Assembly (NCBI GenBank): GCA_963974475.1
Contig: CAXBCR010000002.1
Location: forward strand, 1-64,000
Source of the DNA: CAJXZP01 sp963974475
GTDB lineage: Bacteria; Bacteroidota; Bacteroidia; Flavobacteriales_G; Salibacteraceae
Direction of reading: 5' to 3'
DNA length: 64,000 nucleotides
Shown here: piece after piece, positions 23,690 to 33,864 of the stretch
Numbering within the stretch: position 1 is the first letter of the stretch
Layout: each line of letters begins with the position of its first letter
Notes under the pieces: model-generated
Told to the model about the DNA's origin: nothing
Database searches by the model: none
Seen by the model: the letters and a program-made list of their open reading frames with translations, nothing else
Position numbers and translations under genes: made by a program

Positions 23690-25183
23690 TTATCTTATTT
23701 TATCTTTTATTTTTTCAATGACACTATCGGCCAAATCATTTATTTCAGGTACTGATTTTGTACGGTATAAAAATAGTAAAAAGAGTGTTGAAAATACCAG
23801 GGATTTCACAATAGAAACAGGAACTGGGAAATTAAAAGAAGGAATGAAAAATAGGATTGTAAAAATCAACACGCAGGCCACCCCACTTGTAAGGAAGGAT
23901 TTGGTAAATGGCCAATAACTAAACTTTAGTTTCACCAATATTAACCCTGCTAGATGGAAAATAGAAGTCGCAATTAGTGAGGCTAAAGCAGAACCTACTA
24001 TTCCATACCTTGGTATAAACCATAAGTTTGTGAGTACGATTAACAGTAAAAAAGCGATAAACATAACAGTCGACCATTTGTAGTACTTGGAGGTGAAAAT
24101 GATAGAGAATTTTAACCCTGTTCCCATTTTAAAAAGGTTGGTGAAGGCTAAAAAAATCAAAACCCAAATTCCCGAATTGAATTCATTTTTCAACAAAATT
24201 TGAAAGATAAATGGAACGGCTAGGATTAGATTTCCCAATAAAAATAGCCCAAGAGCATACTGAGTCAGCGCACTTTTTTTATAAATAGATTCAATTTGCG
24301 TGAGGTTATTATTTTTAAAATGGTCAGCTATTACAGAGGATGCAATTCTTCCAATATTCCGATTAGGAATAAGCATCAATCCAGCAAAAAATGTTACGGT
24401 GGTATAAATCCCGACATCGGCTGAATCGGTCATTTTAGATAGCATAATACTGTCAATGGTGACAACCGCCACGGAGGATAAACCGTTAACCCAATTAAAG
24501 GCAGAGGTTGAAATAAATTCTCTCTTTGTGTTTTTGGATGGGAACGAAATTTTGGAGGCAAAATGTATTAATTTTTTTGAAAAAAGAAAAATAATAATAA
24601 GGATTACCGGTACAAATTGAAGGTAGACGTTTGTATGAACCAATTGAGAAAAATTATATCCGGGCAACCAAATAAATAAAGCGATGGAAACTAAGATGAG
24701 AACTCTTAAAACAAAATCGCGTAGAAAAACGGCAATTGTAGATTCTTTATTAGCGGTTGAATAGCTTTCGAAAAGAGTGAGAAACATGTACGCTAAAGTA
24801 AAAGGAAGAATAAGTTGATAAAAGCTAGCAAACAAGGGAGATTTAAGTATATCCTTTTGAACAAATTCCAGTCCATATAGCATAAAGATTACCGAAAATA
24901 GAATAGCACTCAATGCGGTAATTAGGGTAACTAATGCAAAAAATCCATAATTTCCATTTTTGGAATTTTTGAAGTGAGGAAACAAACGTATCAAGGATTG
25001 AGGAATTCCAAATCCAAGAATTGAGCTGAATAATAGCCCATAGTATTGAATTTGACGTGTAACGCCAATCTCGGTTTTGGTTAGGTAATGAGGCATTAAA
25101 ATTCCAACGGTAACGAACCCAACAATAACTCCTGCGTAAGAGTAAATGCTTGATTTAATGGTTTGTCTGCCAATAATACCCAT
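23690..25183 (-). CDS. polysaccharide flippase (Wzx/MATE-type)
   Basis: The 497-residue protein has about 12-14 hydrophobic helices spread over its length, starting with a short GIIGRQTIKSSIY segment and a helix at about 14-30, and with the loops typical of the polysaccharide biosynthesis (PST) exporter family. It should move a lipid-linked oligosaccharide across the inner membrane. There is no signal peptide. It lies one base from the GT4 gene and about 20 bases from the acyltransferase gene, consistent with one operon that builds and exports a glycan repeat. Confidence 0.85.
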   Translation of the reverse strand: MGIIGRQTIKSSIYSYAGVIVGFVTVGILMPHYLTKTEIGVTRQIQYYGLLFSSILGFGIPQSLIRLFPHFKNSKNGNYGFFALVTLITALSAILFSVIFMLYGLEFVQKDILKSPLFASFYQLILPFTLAYMFLTLFESYSTANKESTIAVFLRDFVLRVLILVSIALFIWLPGYNFSQLVHTNVYLQFVPVILIIIFLFSKKLIHFASKISFPSKNTKREFISTSAFNWVNGLSSVAVVTIDSIMLSKMTDSADVGIYTTVTFFAGLMLIPNRNIGRIASSVIADHFKNNNLTQIESIYKKSALTQYALGLFLLGNLILAVPFIFQILLKNEFNSGIWVLIFLAFTNLFKMGTGLKFSIIFTSKYYKWSTVMFIAFLLLIVLTNLWFIPRYGIVGSALASLIATSIFHLAGLILVKLKFSYWPFTKSFLTSGVACVLIFTILFFIPSFNFPVPVSIVKSLVFSTLFLLFLYRTKSVPEINDLADSVIEKIKDKIR

Positions 25184-25184
25184 C

Positions 25185-26492
25185 CTATTTACTTATTTGG
25201 TCTAAATATCCAGCAATCCTTTGCGTTAGGTTTTGGTGGGTATATTCTTTTATTTCTGAGCGAACAGGTTTGTTTAATTCACCGGATTGGTATTCATTAT
25301 ACCTTTGCTTCAAATAGGATTTAATTTCCATTAAATTATCATACTCAAAGTTGATACCTGCATTTGTTTTTTCCAGTAAATTGGCCACATCACTGTGTTC
25401 AGGACCCAAATTTAAGATGGGCCTTTTTGAAGCTAAATATTCAAACAGCTTGCCCGGAACGCGCCCCATTGCATTGGGTTGTTGATTAAGCAATAGTAGT
25501 AGAATTTTTGCGCTAAAAATTTGGTTCAATGCTTCCTTACGTATCACGTTTCCAGTAAATTTAACCAAATTAGAAATCCCATATTCTTCAATAGTATTTT
25601 TTACACTATGGTCAACTTGCCCTAGTAACACTAGTTGAAAATCGGTAGCAAATCCTTTATCTTCGTTAGCCAATTCTTGAATGGCTTTAAAGAACATTTT
25701 TGGATTTCTGTCAAATCCCATCACTCCTGCATGGAGAATACTAAATTTTGCATCTATTTCTTTGCTTATAGCTATATCCGAATAGTCTTCCGGGTCATAA
25801 CCCCAATAAATAACATCTACATTATGGGCACCAATACTTTCTAAATCCTTTTTCCATGTTGGACTTACAATGGTTGTTTTGTCGGCAGTTTCAAAAGCTT
25901 CCTGTTCTTGTTTAAGGTGTTTTTTTAATCCCCAATCCGTAAGTATTAATTCTTGAAAATAATCAACCTGACTCCATGGGTCCTGGTAATCAGACAGCCA
26001 AGGAATTCCCGTTTTTTGTTTTAATAAAGTTGCAATCCGCGTGTTAGTGTGCGGAGGTCCATCTGTAAAAATGGCATCAATTTTATTTTCTTTTGTGTAC
26101 CTAGTCAAAAATTTAACCGAAGGTTTAATCCACATAGCTCGGGCATCTGGAATAAAAAAATTACTACGTACCCAAACGGAGAACTTATACATTAAGCCCA
26201 TTTTTTTGTCATGAGCAGAAAGTACATTGTTGAGGTTGGAATCTTTTTTTAAGCCAGTAATAAATTTGAAAAGTTTAAATGGTTCTAAGGTTGGGATTTT
26301 TAATATTTCAATGCCTTCAGGTATATCATTAAAATTGTTTTCATCGATAGTAGAGTAATCTGCATTCTCGGGTGTGAAAATAACCGGCTCCCATCCAAAT
26401 TGACGTAGATGTTTGGCAATTTTCAAACTCCTTAGTACACTAATACCTCCACTGGGTGGCCAATAATAGGAAATGATTAAAACTTTTTTCAT
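25185..26492 (-). CDS. family GT4 glycosyltransferase
   Basis: From the ATG at 26492 the product is 435 residues; an upstream ATG at 26510 would overlap the previous gene by 17 bases and lacks similarity to the family start. The N-terminus reads LIISYYWPPSGGISVLRSLKIAKHL, typical of GT4 enzymes with a GT-B fold, and the C-terminal half has the nucleotide-sugar motif region FEYLASKRPILNLGPEHSDVANLL. It should add one sugar to a glycan in the cytoplasm. The gene follows the preceding stop by one base and is followed by the flippase gene at one base. Confidence 0.85.
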   Translation of the reverse strand: MKKVLIISYYWPPSGGISVLRSLKIAKHLRQFGWEPVIFTPENADYSTIDENNFNDIPEGIEILKIPTLEPFKLFKFITGLKKDSNLNNVLSAHDKKMGLMYKFSVWVRSNFFIPDARAMWIKPSVKFLTRYTKENKIDAIFTDGPPHTNTRIATLLKQKTGIPWLSDYQDPWSQVDYFQELILTDWGLKKHLKQEQEAFETADKTTIVSPTWKKDLESIGAHNVDVIYWGYDPEDYSDIAISKEIDAKFSILHAGVMGFDRNPKMFFKAIQELANEDKGFATDFQLVLLGQVDHSVKNTIEEYGISNLVKFTGNVIRKEALNQIFSAKILLLLLNQQPNAMGRVPGKLFEYLASKRPILNLGPEHSDVANLLEKTNAGINFEYDNLMEIKSYLKQRYNEYQSGELNKPVRSEIKEYTHQNLTQRIAGYLDQISK

Positions 26493-26493
26493 C

Positions 26494-27993
26494 TTACTTG
26501 AGTTTTTCATTTAAGAGATGAGAATTCAGTTTGAAAATATTTTTTCGGGTTAATGGTTCTTGAAAAATGAGTTGATTCATTTTTTTCCATTGCCCTAAAT
26601 CTTTCAAATTTCGTGATAAAATTGCCAAAGTTTTCGGATATAGACGCTTTATAGGTTCTTTATTGTAAAAGCTGTTGTTTTTTCCACCTTCTTGAAATTT
26701 GGAATAAGGAATACCCACCACATTTTGATAATATCCGAATATGTATGTGTTTTCTTTAGGTTTAGATGGTAAATTTTTGGTCGCAACTAAATCAAATAAT
26801 TCAGGATAATTTTGGGGCCAATAACAAACATTGATACTTTCATAATACGCATGACCAAAAAGAATGGAAGTTTTACCCATGTAACATGCCTCAATTCCAG
26901 TAGCGGATCCAAAAGCCAGCGTTTTGTCGCAGGCGTTCATAAGCTGGTATGTGTCAATGGATTCTTGAGGCTGAATTATGGTTAGATTGGAATAATTCAT
27001 TTCCTTAATCTCTGACGTCTGTGCAGAATGAATGTTTTGCAAACTTGGATGGACACGTAAATAAAAGTGAATATCTGGTTGGTCGCAAAAATGTTTAATA
27101 ATTTTTTTTATCGCAATGTTTTGGGTTTTGTATAAGTGCGATTGATGCTCTTTTACAGCGGCATGTTCATCCTCCGAAGCTACAAATATTGCAATGTTTT
27201 CTTTTTCATAATCAAAATCTTCTGGAAGAAGCCCTTTTTCTTGTTTGGATAAATATTTTTGGACTACTCCAGTTCCCCCGCTTAATCTATCTTCAAACCA
27301 TTTAGAACCGATGGTAATCAGGTCATCGTTAGGAGCTTCTAATCGTACTCTGTCAAGTTCTTTCCATCTGAATGTCAGGCTATGTGGTAACATATTCTTA
27401 AAAAACTTGTACTTCCCTTTGGCGGAACTACGCTCGAATGTATAATAATCTACTTTTTGTCTCTCACAAACTTCAATAATGGCATTTTGTTCCGCAAACC
27501 GGCCGTTAAAAACGATTACTTTTTCGGGTTGGAATTCCTTTAATTGAAATTCCAGGTTATCAACTACATTGACACACATCAAAGCCATTTCCTCAATAAA
27601 CCCTTGGTCTTCTACTTGGTATTCATAATTCCTTCGAGTTGAAATGTAGGAAGCTGCAATTCCTCTTCCAATATCATATCCCTTATAGGCAATAGCGAAT
27701 ACATCTTCAATGGAATCAAGTTGTTTTATTATAAAATCGGAATCAAAATTTTGTAACGGATGAAGATTGGTTCTTGGAAATTTGATTTTATCGTAGAAAA
27801 CACGTGTTCTTCCTTCGCAAATTGAACATGCCAGCAGGTTATGACTTGCATTAAAAAAGCAAGATTGTAAATTGCTTTTGCAATAAAGGATGCGGACGTC
27901 ATTTCCATCCGCAATTTCTTTTTCAATTATTTCCAACTCAATGCCTAAGTGACTGGGACTTAATCCTTGATTAGAAAATAGTAATGTTTTCAT
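26494..27993 (-). CDS. capsule-type polysaccharide biosynthesis protein
   Basis: From the ATG at 27993 the protein has 499 residues. It begins LLFSNQGLSPSHLGIELEI, has a Cys-rich patch (CFFNASHNLLACSICEGR) at about residues 38-60 that is seen in a group of Bacteroidota capsule/O-antigen proteins, and a C-terminal half with GT-B-like strands including the FGSATGIEACYMGKTSILFG segment similar to CMP-Kdo-type or capsule transfer enzymes. The exact enzyme cannot be named; a glycosyltransferase or polymer-assembly role is likely. It is the first gene of the minus-strand run ending at pseG/ATP-grasp, with the stop one base before the GT4 gene. Confidence 0.55.
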   Translation of the reverse strand: MKTLLFSNQGLSPSHLGIELEIIEKEIADGNDVRILYCKSNLQSCFFNASHNLLACSICEGRTRVFYDKIKFPRTNLHPLQNFDSDFIIKQLDSIEDVFAIAYKGYDIGRGIAASYISTRRNYEYQVEDQGFIEEMALMCVNVVDNLEFQLKEFQPEKVIVFNGRFAEQNAIIEVCERQKVDYYTFERSSAKGKYKFFKNMLPHSLTFRWKELDRVRLEAPNDDLITIGSKWFEDRLSGGTGVVQKYLSKQEKGLLPEDFDYEKENIAIFVASEDEHAAVKEHQSHLYKTQNIAIKKIIKHFCDQPDIHFYLRVHPSLQNIHSAQTSEIKEMNYSNLTIIQPQESIDTYQLMNACDKTLAFGSATGIEACYMGKTSILFGHAYYESINVCYWPQNYPELFDLVATKNLPSKPKENTYIFGYYQNVVGIPYSKFQEGGKNNSFYNKEPIKRLYPKTLAILSRNLKDLGQWKKMNQLIFQEPLTRKNIFKLNSHLLNEKLK

Positions 27994-28055
27994 GAATAAC
28001 CTTTTACGACATGAGCAATAATAACAATTATTCCGCATTAAAATGTGACAAAACC

Positions 28056-28087
28056 TTTGTACAATTCTATAGATACAACGAAATTTG
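28056..28087 (+). promoter_or_regulatory. promoter for the 1169-residue surface protein
   Basis: TTTG at 28056-28059 is 20 bases from GAAATTTG at 28080-28087, close to TAnnTTTG. The TTG start is 28 bases further on. Confidence 0.45.
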
Positions 28088-28114
28088 CATTTCTAAACAA
28101 ACACACAAAACGCA

Positions 28115-31100
28115 TTGATTTTTAAATATTTACAGAAATTTTCTATCCTGTTAGGTCTATTGTTATCTCTTTCAGGAGGTATTGTGGGTCAAACGTCTAT
28201 TAGTGAAACAAAGTATGATAGTCTAAAATCATTAGGGCTTATTAACATTTTGGATGCTTATTCTTTTGTTTTGGACCGTAACAATAATAGATCTACTAAT
28301 CAATTTACTCCACCAGATTCTACTTTTATCTTGGCTATGGCACCTAGTGATGATGGAAGTTCAGATGTAATTAGTTTACCTTTTGATTTTTGCTTTTGGG
28401 GGAATCCAGAAAACCAAGTTTTTATTAATACAAATGGAAATATTTCGTTCGACAAAACATTTTCTACAGGAACCCCATTTCGGTTACCTTTTAACGGGTT
28501 TAAGATTATTGCTCCTTTTTGGAGTGATGTGGATACACGAGCTAGAGGTGGCGTTTATTATAAAGTATTACCCAATGCCTTAATCGTTAATTGGGAGGAT
28601 GTTGGAAGGTTTGACCAAAATAATTTTAGTGGAAATTCGTATCAATTAATAATTACCGATGGGACTTCAGAATTGCTTCCATTTGGCTACACCGTTGGTT
28701 TTTTTTATGATAAACTAGAATGGACAGCTGGTGATGCTTCCGGTGGAATAGGTGGCTTTGGTGGTGCCCCTGCCGTAATTGGGATAAACTATGGCGATGG
28801 TATTCGTTATTCTCAAGCCGGTCGATTTGATAAAAGTGATACTACCTTTATTCCCGATATCGACACCCTTAATGGGGTTGAAAAGTTAATGGGAAAGCAT
28901 ATTTATTTTAATCCTTGTGATTCCGTAAATAATATTCCGGGCCTTATGGGAAGTCAACTGAAGGATACGATAGGAGTGTGTGTGGGTGATACGTTGAGGG
29001 ATGTTTTTTACTTTTTTGCTCCTGAAAGTGATCAATTAACGTACGTGCAATTAAGTGCTTCCAATTTTCCAGGATATCAATTACTAGGAACCACAACAGG
29101 ACAAATGGCTACAGCTGAAATTGAAATTGTTGGGTCCGTTGCAAATTTTGGGTTCCATACTATTTCATTTGCTGTTGTGGATAATGGCCATCCAAGTCAA
29201 TTTCTTGAATTTGATTTAGTGGTTCAAGTGGATAGTTTACCTATTCCAATGGGCATTATTGGAGATTCTTCTATTTGTGAATACGACACTACTCAACTTG
29301 CGGTACCCAATGTATATGAAACGTATTTATGGAATACAGGTCAAAATACAAGTACTATAGATGTCACTCCCGGAAATTATGAGATTACAGTTTCTTATAA
29401 TAACTGCTACGCAACGGATAGGCATTTGGTAAATGCTCATGTGCCAAATGTAACTATTGTTGGACCAAAATATATTTGTTTGCCTGATACCGTATTGCTT
29501 ACCAGTCCAATAGGCAACGATAGTTACCGTTGGAGCACTACGGATACTACATCTCAAATTAGCGTTACTCAAAATGGAGAATATTCACTTACTGTAACCG
29601 ATCAGGGGTGTATAAAAAGTGATAGCCTTAAAGTATACCTTTTGAGTGAGTTACCGGTGCGCATTTCTACCTCTAATTTTAATTCCTGTAATGGAGATTT
29701 GGTCACTTTAGCAGTACCTGATTATTTTGATAAGGTTCAGTGGAGTAACGGAGATACCACAAATTCCATTATGGTTTCAGCGGGATCATATTTTGTTACC
29801 GTTTCGGTTTTTTCTGGAAATGGAAATATTTGTACCTCTACGGATTCAATACAAATAAATTCCGCGTCTATTACACCCATTGCTCTCAACGGTGACTCAC
29901 TTATTTGCGGAAATGGAAAAGCTAACTATGCGGTATTAGGCAATTATGATTCTTATATGTGGGACAATGAAAGTTCTTCTCAGACCACAACCTATGATAG
30001 TTCAGGTTTTCATTGGGTAAGTGTTACCCAAGGTACGTGTATTGATTCCGCATTTTTTCAAATAATAGGTAACCCGCGTCCTATTGTTTCTATTACGGGT
30101 TCATTGTTTTATTGTGATACTGTAGATAGTTCGCGCCTCGTTGCTGTAGGAGGTGTTTGGGACTCATTATACTGGAATACAGGAGATACTACCGATACCA
30201 TTTACACTGGTTTTGGTTGGAAAAAAATTACGGTTTGGAAAGATGGATGTAGTTCCATTGATGATTTTCCAGTAAATGAATTAATAAATGGAGTAGACGT
30301 TAAAGGGATTACAGAAATATGTCCGGGGCAAAGTACTCGGTTGGAAGTGGAATTTGGATTTGATTTATACCAATGGAATAACGGAGCAATTGGTTTTTCT
30401 ACCTTAGCAACTACTCCGGGTAAATATTGGTGTGTGGTTCATTTAGATTCTTGTTTTGCCACTACCGATACGATTACAGTTACGGTACAAAACCCCGATA
30501 CCGTTAAAATACTGGGTGATACCGTAATGTGCGATAGTGCTGGAGGTTTTATTTATACGGATATATCGTTTCAAAGTTTTATATGGAATACCGGTGAACG
30601 TACCCCGGGCATTCAATATTCCAGTCCGGGAATTTATTCAGTTACTGTCGAGGATTCTGGGTTTTGCGTTACCTCCGATACGCTAGATGTTATTCAACTT
30701 CCACCGTTAAATGTTTCTATATCTGGAAATACTTTTTACTGTTTCCAGGACTCAGGGATAATTCGTGTGGATTCATTTGACCATTACTTGTGGTCTAACG
30801 GGGATACTAGCCAAGTACTAAAGGCACGTGAAGGAGTGTACTCCGTAACGGTAACCAATGATAATGGATGTAAAGGAAAGGACCAGAATTGGAAAATTAT
30901 TTCATCCAATCCGAAAATAGAAATATCACACGCGCCTAACATTTGTGAAAATAGACAGGCTGATTTGATTCTTAAAACTACACGAACGGATAGTTTTCTT
31001 TGGAGTACAGGTGAGATTACCGATACAATTTTTGTATTTCCGGGTGTTTATTCGGTTACATTGACTGATAAAAATGGGTGTACCGTTGATTCTACCTATG

Positions 31101-31624
31101 ATTTCGTTGGCCTAGTGAGCCCAAATGTTGGGCTTAGAATAAACCCCGATGAAATTTCGGATGCATATTTACCAGTGCATTTTATGGATGAGTCTAATGC
31201 CAAAGGGCAGTCAGTTGGCGCTTGGTTTTGGGGCATTACAGATGCTATTATTGGCAGTTCCGAGGATACTGTTGTTACATTTTACTCCGGAGAAGAATTG
31301 AATGTAATTCATGCGTTGACTCTACAAAATGGATGCACGGATACTGCTTCATTAAGTTATACCATATCGTCTGATATTGTGAAAGTTAATATAATCACTC
31401 CTAATGGGGATGGAATAAATGACTACTTGGTTTTTCCAAACCTAGCGGTATATCAAACCAATGAGTTAATTATTTTTAATCGTTGGGGTACTGAGGTGGC
31501 TCGTTTTAAAAATTATAGAAACTTTTGGGATGCCAACGGTATGATTGACGGTGTTTATTTTTATGTACTATATTTAGATGAAACCCAAGAACCAATCAAG
31601 GGTAGTTTCACTATTATAAGGTAG
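28115..31624 (+). CDS. T9SS-sorted NIDO-domain and repeat protein, gliding-type C-terminus
   Basis: The 1169-residue protein starts at a TTG; no ATG fits before the signal peptide (about residues 1-25) and an in-frame stop lies just upstream. After about residue 70 a nidogen-type NIDO domain (FWSDVDTRARGGVYYKV, WEDVGRF, to about 265) is followed by a cadherin-like/Ig stretch and nine repeats of about 75-85 residues each, marked by a W-x-x-G-x-x-T strand and ending in a Cys (for example YLWSNGDTSQVL, then YSVTVTN). The C-terminus is the type B gliding/CHU_C sorting domain (ITPNGDGINDYLVF to GSFTIIR). It should be exported by T9SS to the surface as an adhesin-like protein. Confidence 0.88.
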   Translation: MIFKYLQKFSILLGLLLSLSGGIVGQTSISETKYDSLKSLGLINILDAYSFVLDRNNNRSTNQFTPPDSTFILAMAPSDDGSSDVISLPFDFCFWGNPENQVFINTNGNISFDKTFSTGTPFRLPFNGFKIIAPFWSDVDTRARGGVYYKVLPNALIVNWEDVGRFDQNNFSGNSYQLIITDGTSELLPFGYTVGFFYDKLEWTAGDASGGIGGFGGAPAVIGINYGDGIRYSQAGRFDKSDTTFIPDIDTLNGVEKLMGKHIYFNPCDSVNNIPGLMGSQLKDTIGVCVGDTLRDVFYFFAPESDQLTYVQLSASNFPGYQLLGTTTGQMATAEIEIVGSVANFGFHTISFAVVDNGHPSQFLEFDLVVQVDSLPIPMGIIGDSSICEYDTTQLAVPNVYETYLWNTGQNTSTIDVTPGNYEITVSYNNCYATDRHLVNAHVPNVTIVGPKYICLPDTVLLTSPIGNDSYRWSTTDTTSQISVTQNGEYSLTVTDQGCIKSDSLKVYLLSELPVRISTSNFNSCNGDLVTLAVPDYFDKVQWSNGDTTNSIMVSAGSYFVTVSVFSGNGNICTSTDSIQINSASITPIALNGDSLICGNGKANYAVLGNYDSYMWDNESSSQTTTYDSSGFHWVSVTQGTCIDSAFFQIIGNPRPIVSITGSLFYCDTVDSSRLVAVGGVWDSLYWNTGDTTDTIYTGFGWKKITVWKDGCSSIDDFPVNELINGVDVKGITEICPGQSTRLEVEFGFDLYQWNNGAIGFSTLATTPGKYWCVVHLDSCFATTDTITVTVQNPDTVKILGDTVMCDSAGGFIYTDISFQSFIWNTGERTPGIQYSSPGIYSVTVEDSGFCVTSDTLDVIQLPPLNVSISGNTFYCFQDSGIIRVDSFDHYLWSNGDTSQVLKAREGVYSVTVTNDNGCKGKDQNWKIISSNPKIEISHAPNICENRQADLILKTTRTDSFLWSTGEITDTIFVFPGVYSVTLTDKNGCTVDSTYDFVGLVSPNVGLRINPDEISDAYLPVHFMDESNAKGQSVGAWFWGITDAIIGSSEDTVVTFYSGEELNVIHALTLQNGCTDTASLSYTISSDIVKVNIITPNGDGINDYLVFPNLAVYQTNELIIFNRWGTEVARFKNYRNFWDANGMIDGVYFYVLYLDETQEPIKGSFTIIR

Positions 31625-31638
31625 ATTGTTAGTTAGGA

Positions 31639-32580
31639 CTACTGGTATTCCTCTAGTTTAATGTGTGTGCTACCATGGTTAATAGCAGCATTCAGCTCGT
31701 AACCAATTAAAAGAGCCAAACTATTCAAATAAATCATCAACATGATTCCCATAACTGTTCCTATAGAACCATATAACTTATTGTAAGAGGCGAAATTGTC
31801 AATGTAAAATGCAAATCCTAATGTGAATCCAATCATGGCTACCGTAGCCAAAGAGGCTCCGGGAGAGAAAAATTGAACCTTCTGTTTAGGTCCGTAGAAG
31901 TAAATAACTGCCACCGAAAAATATATGAACGTAATGGTTATTAGCCATCTAGCAACATTTATCCAGAATAAACCAGAATCACTAAAGTCCAGAATACGGT
32001 CAAAGACATAGTGTAAGAGCGTTTCTCCAAAAATGGTGAGAAATATGGCGACAAATAAAAATATAGTCAAAACGAGTGTCAGAACAATTGAGGTGATTTG
32101 TTGAGAAATCCATGATCGTGCGTGCCCCACTTCAGTATGATAAGACATGGTAAAAGCAGTTAACATTGAATTTATACCGTTTGTGGCAAAATATAAAGCA
32201 AGCACAAAACCTAAGGAAAGGAGACTTGTATGTTTGTTTTTTATAATGTCAAACAAAGTGTCTTCTAGAAATGTGTCCATGATATTGGGCGCAGCAAAAA
32301 GCAGTTCTTGTTGCAGTTGTTCTTGGAAACCTTCAATGGGAACAAAGGGAATTAAACTAAAAATAAAAATGATAGAAGGAAAAATAGCCAAAAAGAAATT
32401 ATAGGCAATGGCAGCAGCTCTGGTGGTTAGAAACCCACCAGCTAATCCCTGAAAAAAGAATTTACCTAATTTGTATAGCTCTAATCCTCCAAAAAATGGA
32501 ATTTTCACATGCTTGAGGATGTACATCACTTTCCTAAAGATTGTGATTTGATATAGCCATGCTTTTATTTCATTAATCAT
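31639..32580 (-). CDS. YihY/BrkB family membrane protein
   Basis: The 313-residue protein has the family pattern of six hydrophobic helices with the conserved opening TRAAAIAYNFFLAIFPSIIF and the C-terminal stretch GTVMGIMLMIYLNSLALLIGYELNA. Members were annotated as virulence factor BrkB or as ribonuclease BN by mistake; the true role, possibly in transport or envelope function, is unclear. The inner membrane is the expected location. It converges with the T9SS gene on the plus strand, 14 bases apart, and is followed by nadC upstream. Confidence 0.88.
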   Translation of the reverse strand: MINEIKAWLYQITIFRKVMYILKHVKIPFFGGLELYKLGKFFFQGLAGGFLTTRAAAIAYNFFLAIFPSIIFIFSLIPFVPIEGFQEQLQQELLFAAPNIMDTFLEDTLFDIIKNKHTSLLSLGFVLALYFATNGINSMLTAFTMSYHTEVGHARSWISQQITSIVLTLVLTIFLFVAIFLTIFGETLLHYVFDRILDFSDSGLFWINVARWLITITFIYFSVAVIYFYGPKQKVQFFSPGASLATVAMIGFTLGFAFYIDNFASYNKLYGSIGTVMGIMLMIYLNSLALLIGYELNAAINHGSTHIKLEEYQ

Positions 32581-32603
32581 TTATGATGCTTGTAATACTC
32601 AAA

Positions 32604-33440
32604 TTAGTCAATGGCCTTGAAACTTAGATCCAATCCTTTTACCGAATGCGTGAGAGCACCCACGGAAATGTAATCAACGCCACATTTGGCATATTCCGCA
32701 ATAGTTTCAAGTGTTATTCCTCCAGATGATTCGGTTTCATATTGGTTTCCAATAAGTTTTACCGCAGTTTTTGTATCCTTGTAGTCAAAATTGTCGAGCA
32801 TAATTCGATGACCTAATCCACAAGCTAGAACCTCTTGAACTTCTTTCAAATTTCTGGCTTCAATTTCTATTTTTATGCCCGGTTTTATGATGTTCGCATA
32901 ATCGTTCGCTTTGATAAGGGCTTCCTTTATACCGCCCGCAAAATCTACATGATTATCCTTTATCATAATCATATCATATAACCCAAATCGATGATTTACA
33001 CCACCGCCATGTAATACAGCTTGTTTCTCAAAAACTCTAAGATTAGGAGTTGTTTTTCTAGTGTCTAAAACTTTTGCTTTTGTTCCCTTCAATTCTGCCA
33101 CATATAATGCAGTAGTAGTGGCTATACCACTCATACGTTGCATCATATTGAGCATTAATCGTTCTGCTTTCAATAAGTTTTGTGAATTACCAGATGCGTA
33201 AAATACAATGTCGCCTTCCTGTATTGCGTCACCATCTTTCATTCTAATGTCTAATTGAATAGAAGAATCTACAATTTGGAATACTTTTTTTGCCACTTCA
33301 ACGCCAGACAAAATTCCATTTTCCTTTACCAGAAGATGAGCTTTACCCTTTGCATCTATCGGTATTGTGGATAGGGAAGAGTGATCGCCTTCTCGGACAT
33401 CTTCTTGTAGGGCAGATTCTAAAAATTCAATTTCAGTCAT
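32604..33440 (-). CDS. nadC: nicotinate-nucleotide pyrophosphorylase (carboxylating)
   Basis: NadC converts quinolinate and PRPP to nicotinate mononucleotide in NAD synthesis. The 278-residue cytoplasmic enzyme shows the N-terminal domain (EDVREGDHSS), the phosphoribosyl-binding RKTTPNLR and HGGGVNHRFGLYD with MIMIKDNH, and the C-terminal barrel end ISVGALTHSVKGLDLSFK. The length suits the family. It lies between BrkB and a DUF4783 gene on the same strand; the gaps of about 20 bases make co-transcription with DUF4783 likely. Confidence 0.95.
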   Translation of the reverse strand: MTEIEFLESALQEDVREGDHSSLSTIPIDAKGKAHLLVKENGILSGVEVAKKVFQIVDSSIQLDIRMKDGDAIQEGDIVFYASGNSQNLLKAERLMLNMMQRMSGIATTTALYVAELKGTKAKVLDTRKTTPNLRVFEKQAVLHGGGVNHRFGLYDMIMIKDNHVDFAGGIKEALIKANDYANIIKPGIKIEIEARNLKEVQEVLACGLGHRIMLDNFDYKDTKTAVKLIGNQYETESSGGITLETIAEYAKCGVDYISVGALTHSVKGLDLSFKAID

Positions 33441-33459
33441 ATAAGAAAGGTGTTTATTA

Positions 33460-33846
33460 TTACTCGGAGTCGATAATAATTTGCTGAATAAGTTCTTTAT
33501 TAGAAGAAGTGTTTACATAAATGGAAACTCTAAAATTCCCTTTTTCAGTAACTAAACGACCAATGGTATATGCTGAACCAGATTTGGAATTTCCTTGATG
33601 CAATATTTTGAAATCACTAGGATGATTCTCATGAAAAAAATCATAAACCGCTTTTTCGGCTTCTAGTTTGCTCATTAGGTCACTTTCTTCCAAGATGGTT
33701 AAATCAATTTTATCTTGAAAAAAGGAAGATAGTTTAAAAGCATTTCCAGTCTTAAAGGCGTCAGATACACCTTCCGTAATTCCTCCAAAAGAACTAAGAG
33801 ATAGGAATAATATTCCTAAGGTGAACATGTATCTAAATGGTTTCAT
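33460..33846 (-). CDS. DUF4783 family exported protein
   Basis: From the ATG at 33846 the product has 128 residues: a signal peptide (about 1-20, LSLSSFGG) and then a compact NTF2-like alpha+beta domain (GVSDAFKTGNAFKLSSFF to IYVNTSSNKELIQQIIID), characteristic of the DUF4783 family found in Bacteroidota. No function is known. A well-matched promoter lies directly upstream, and nadC follows on the same strand. Confidence 0.8.
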   Translation of the reverse strand: MKPFRYMFTLGILFLSLSSFGGITEGVSDAFKTGNAFKLSSFFQDKIDLTILEESDLMSKLEAEKAVYDFFHENHPSDFKILHQGNSKSGSAYTIGRLVTEKGNFRVSIYVNTSSNKELIQQIIIDSE

Positions 33847-33864
33847 ACTTTTTCTTATCACAGC

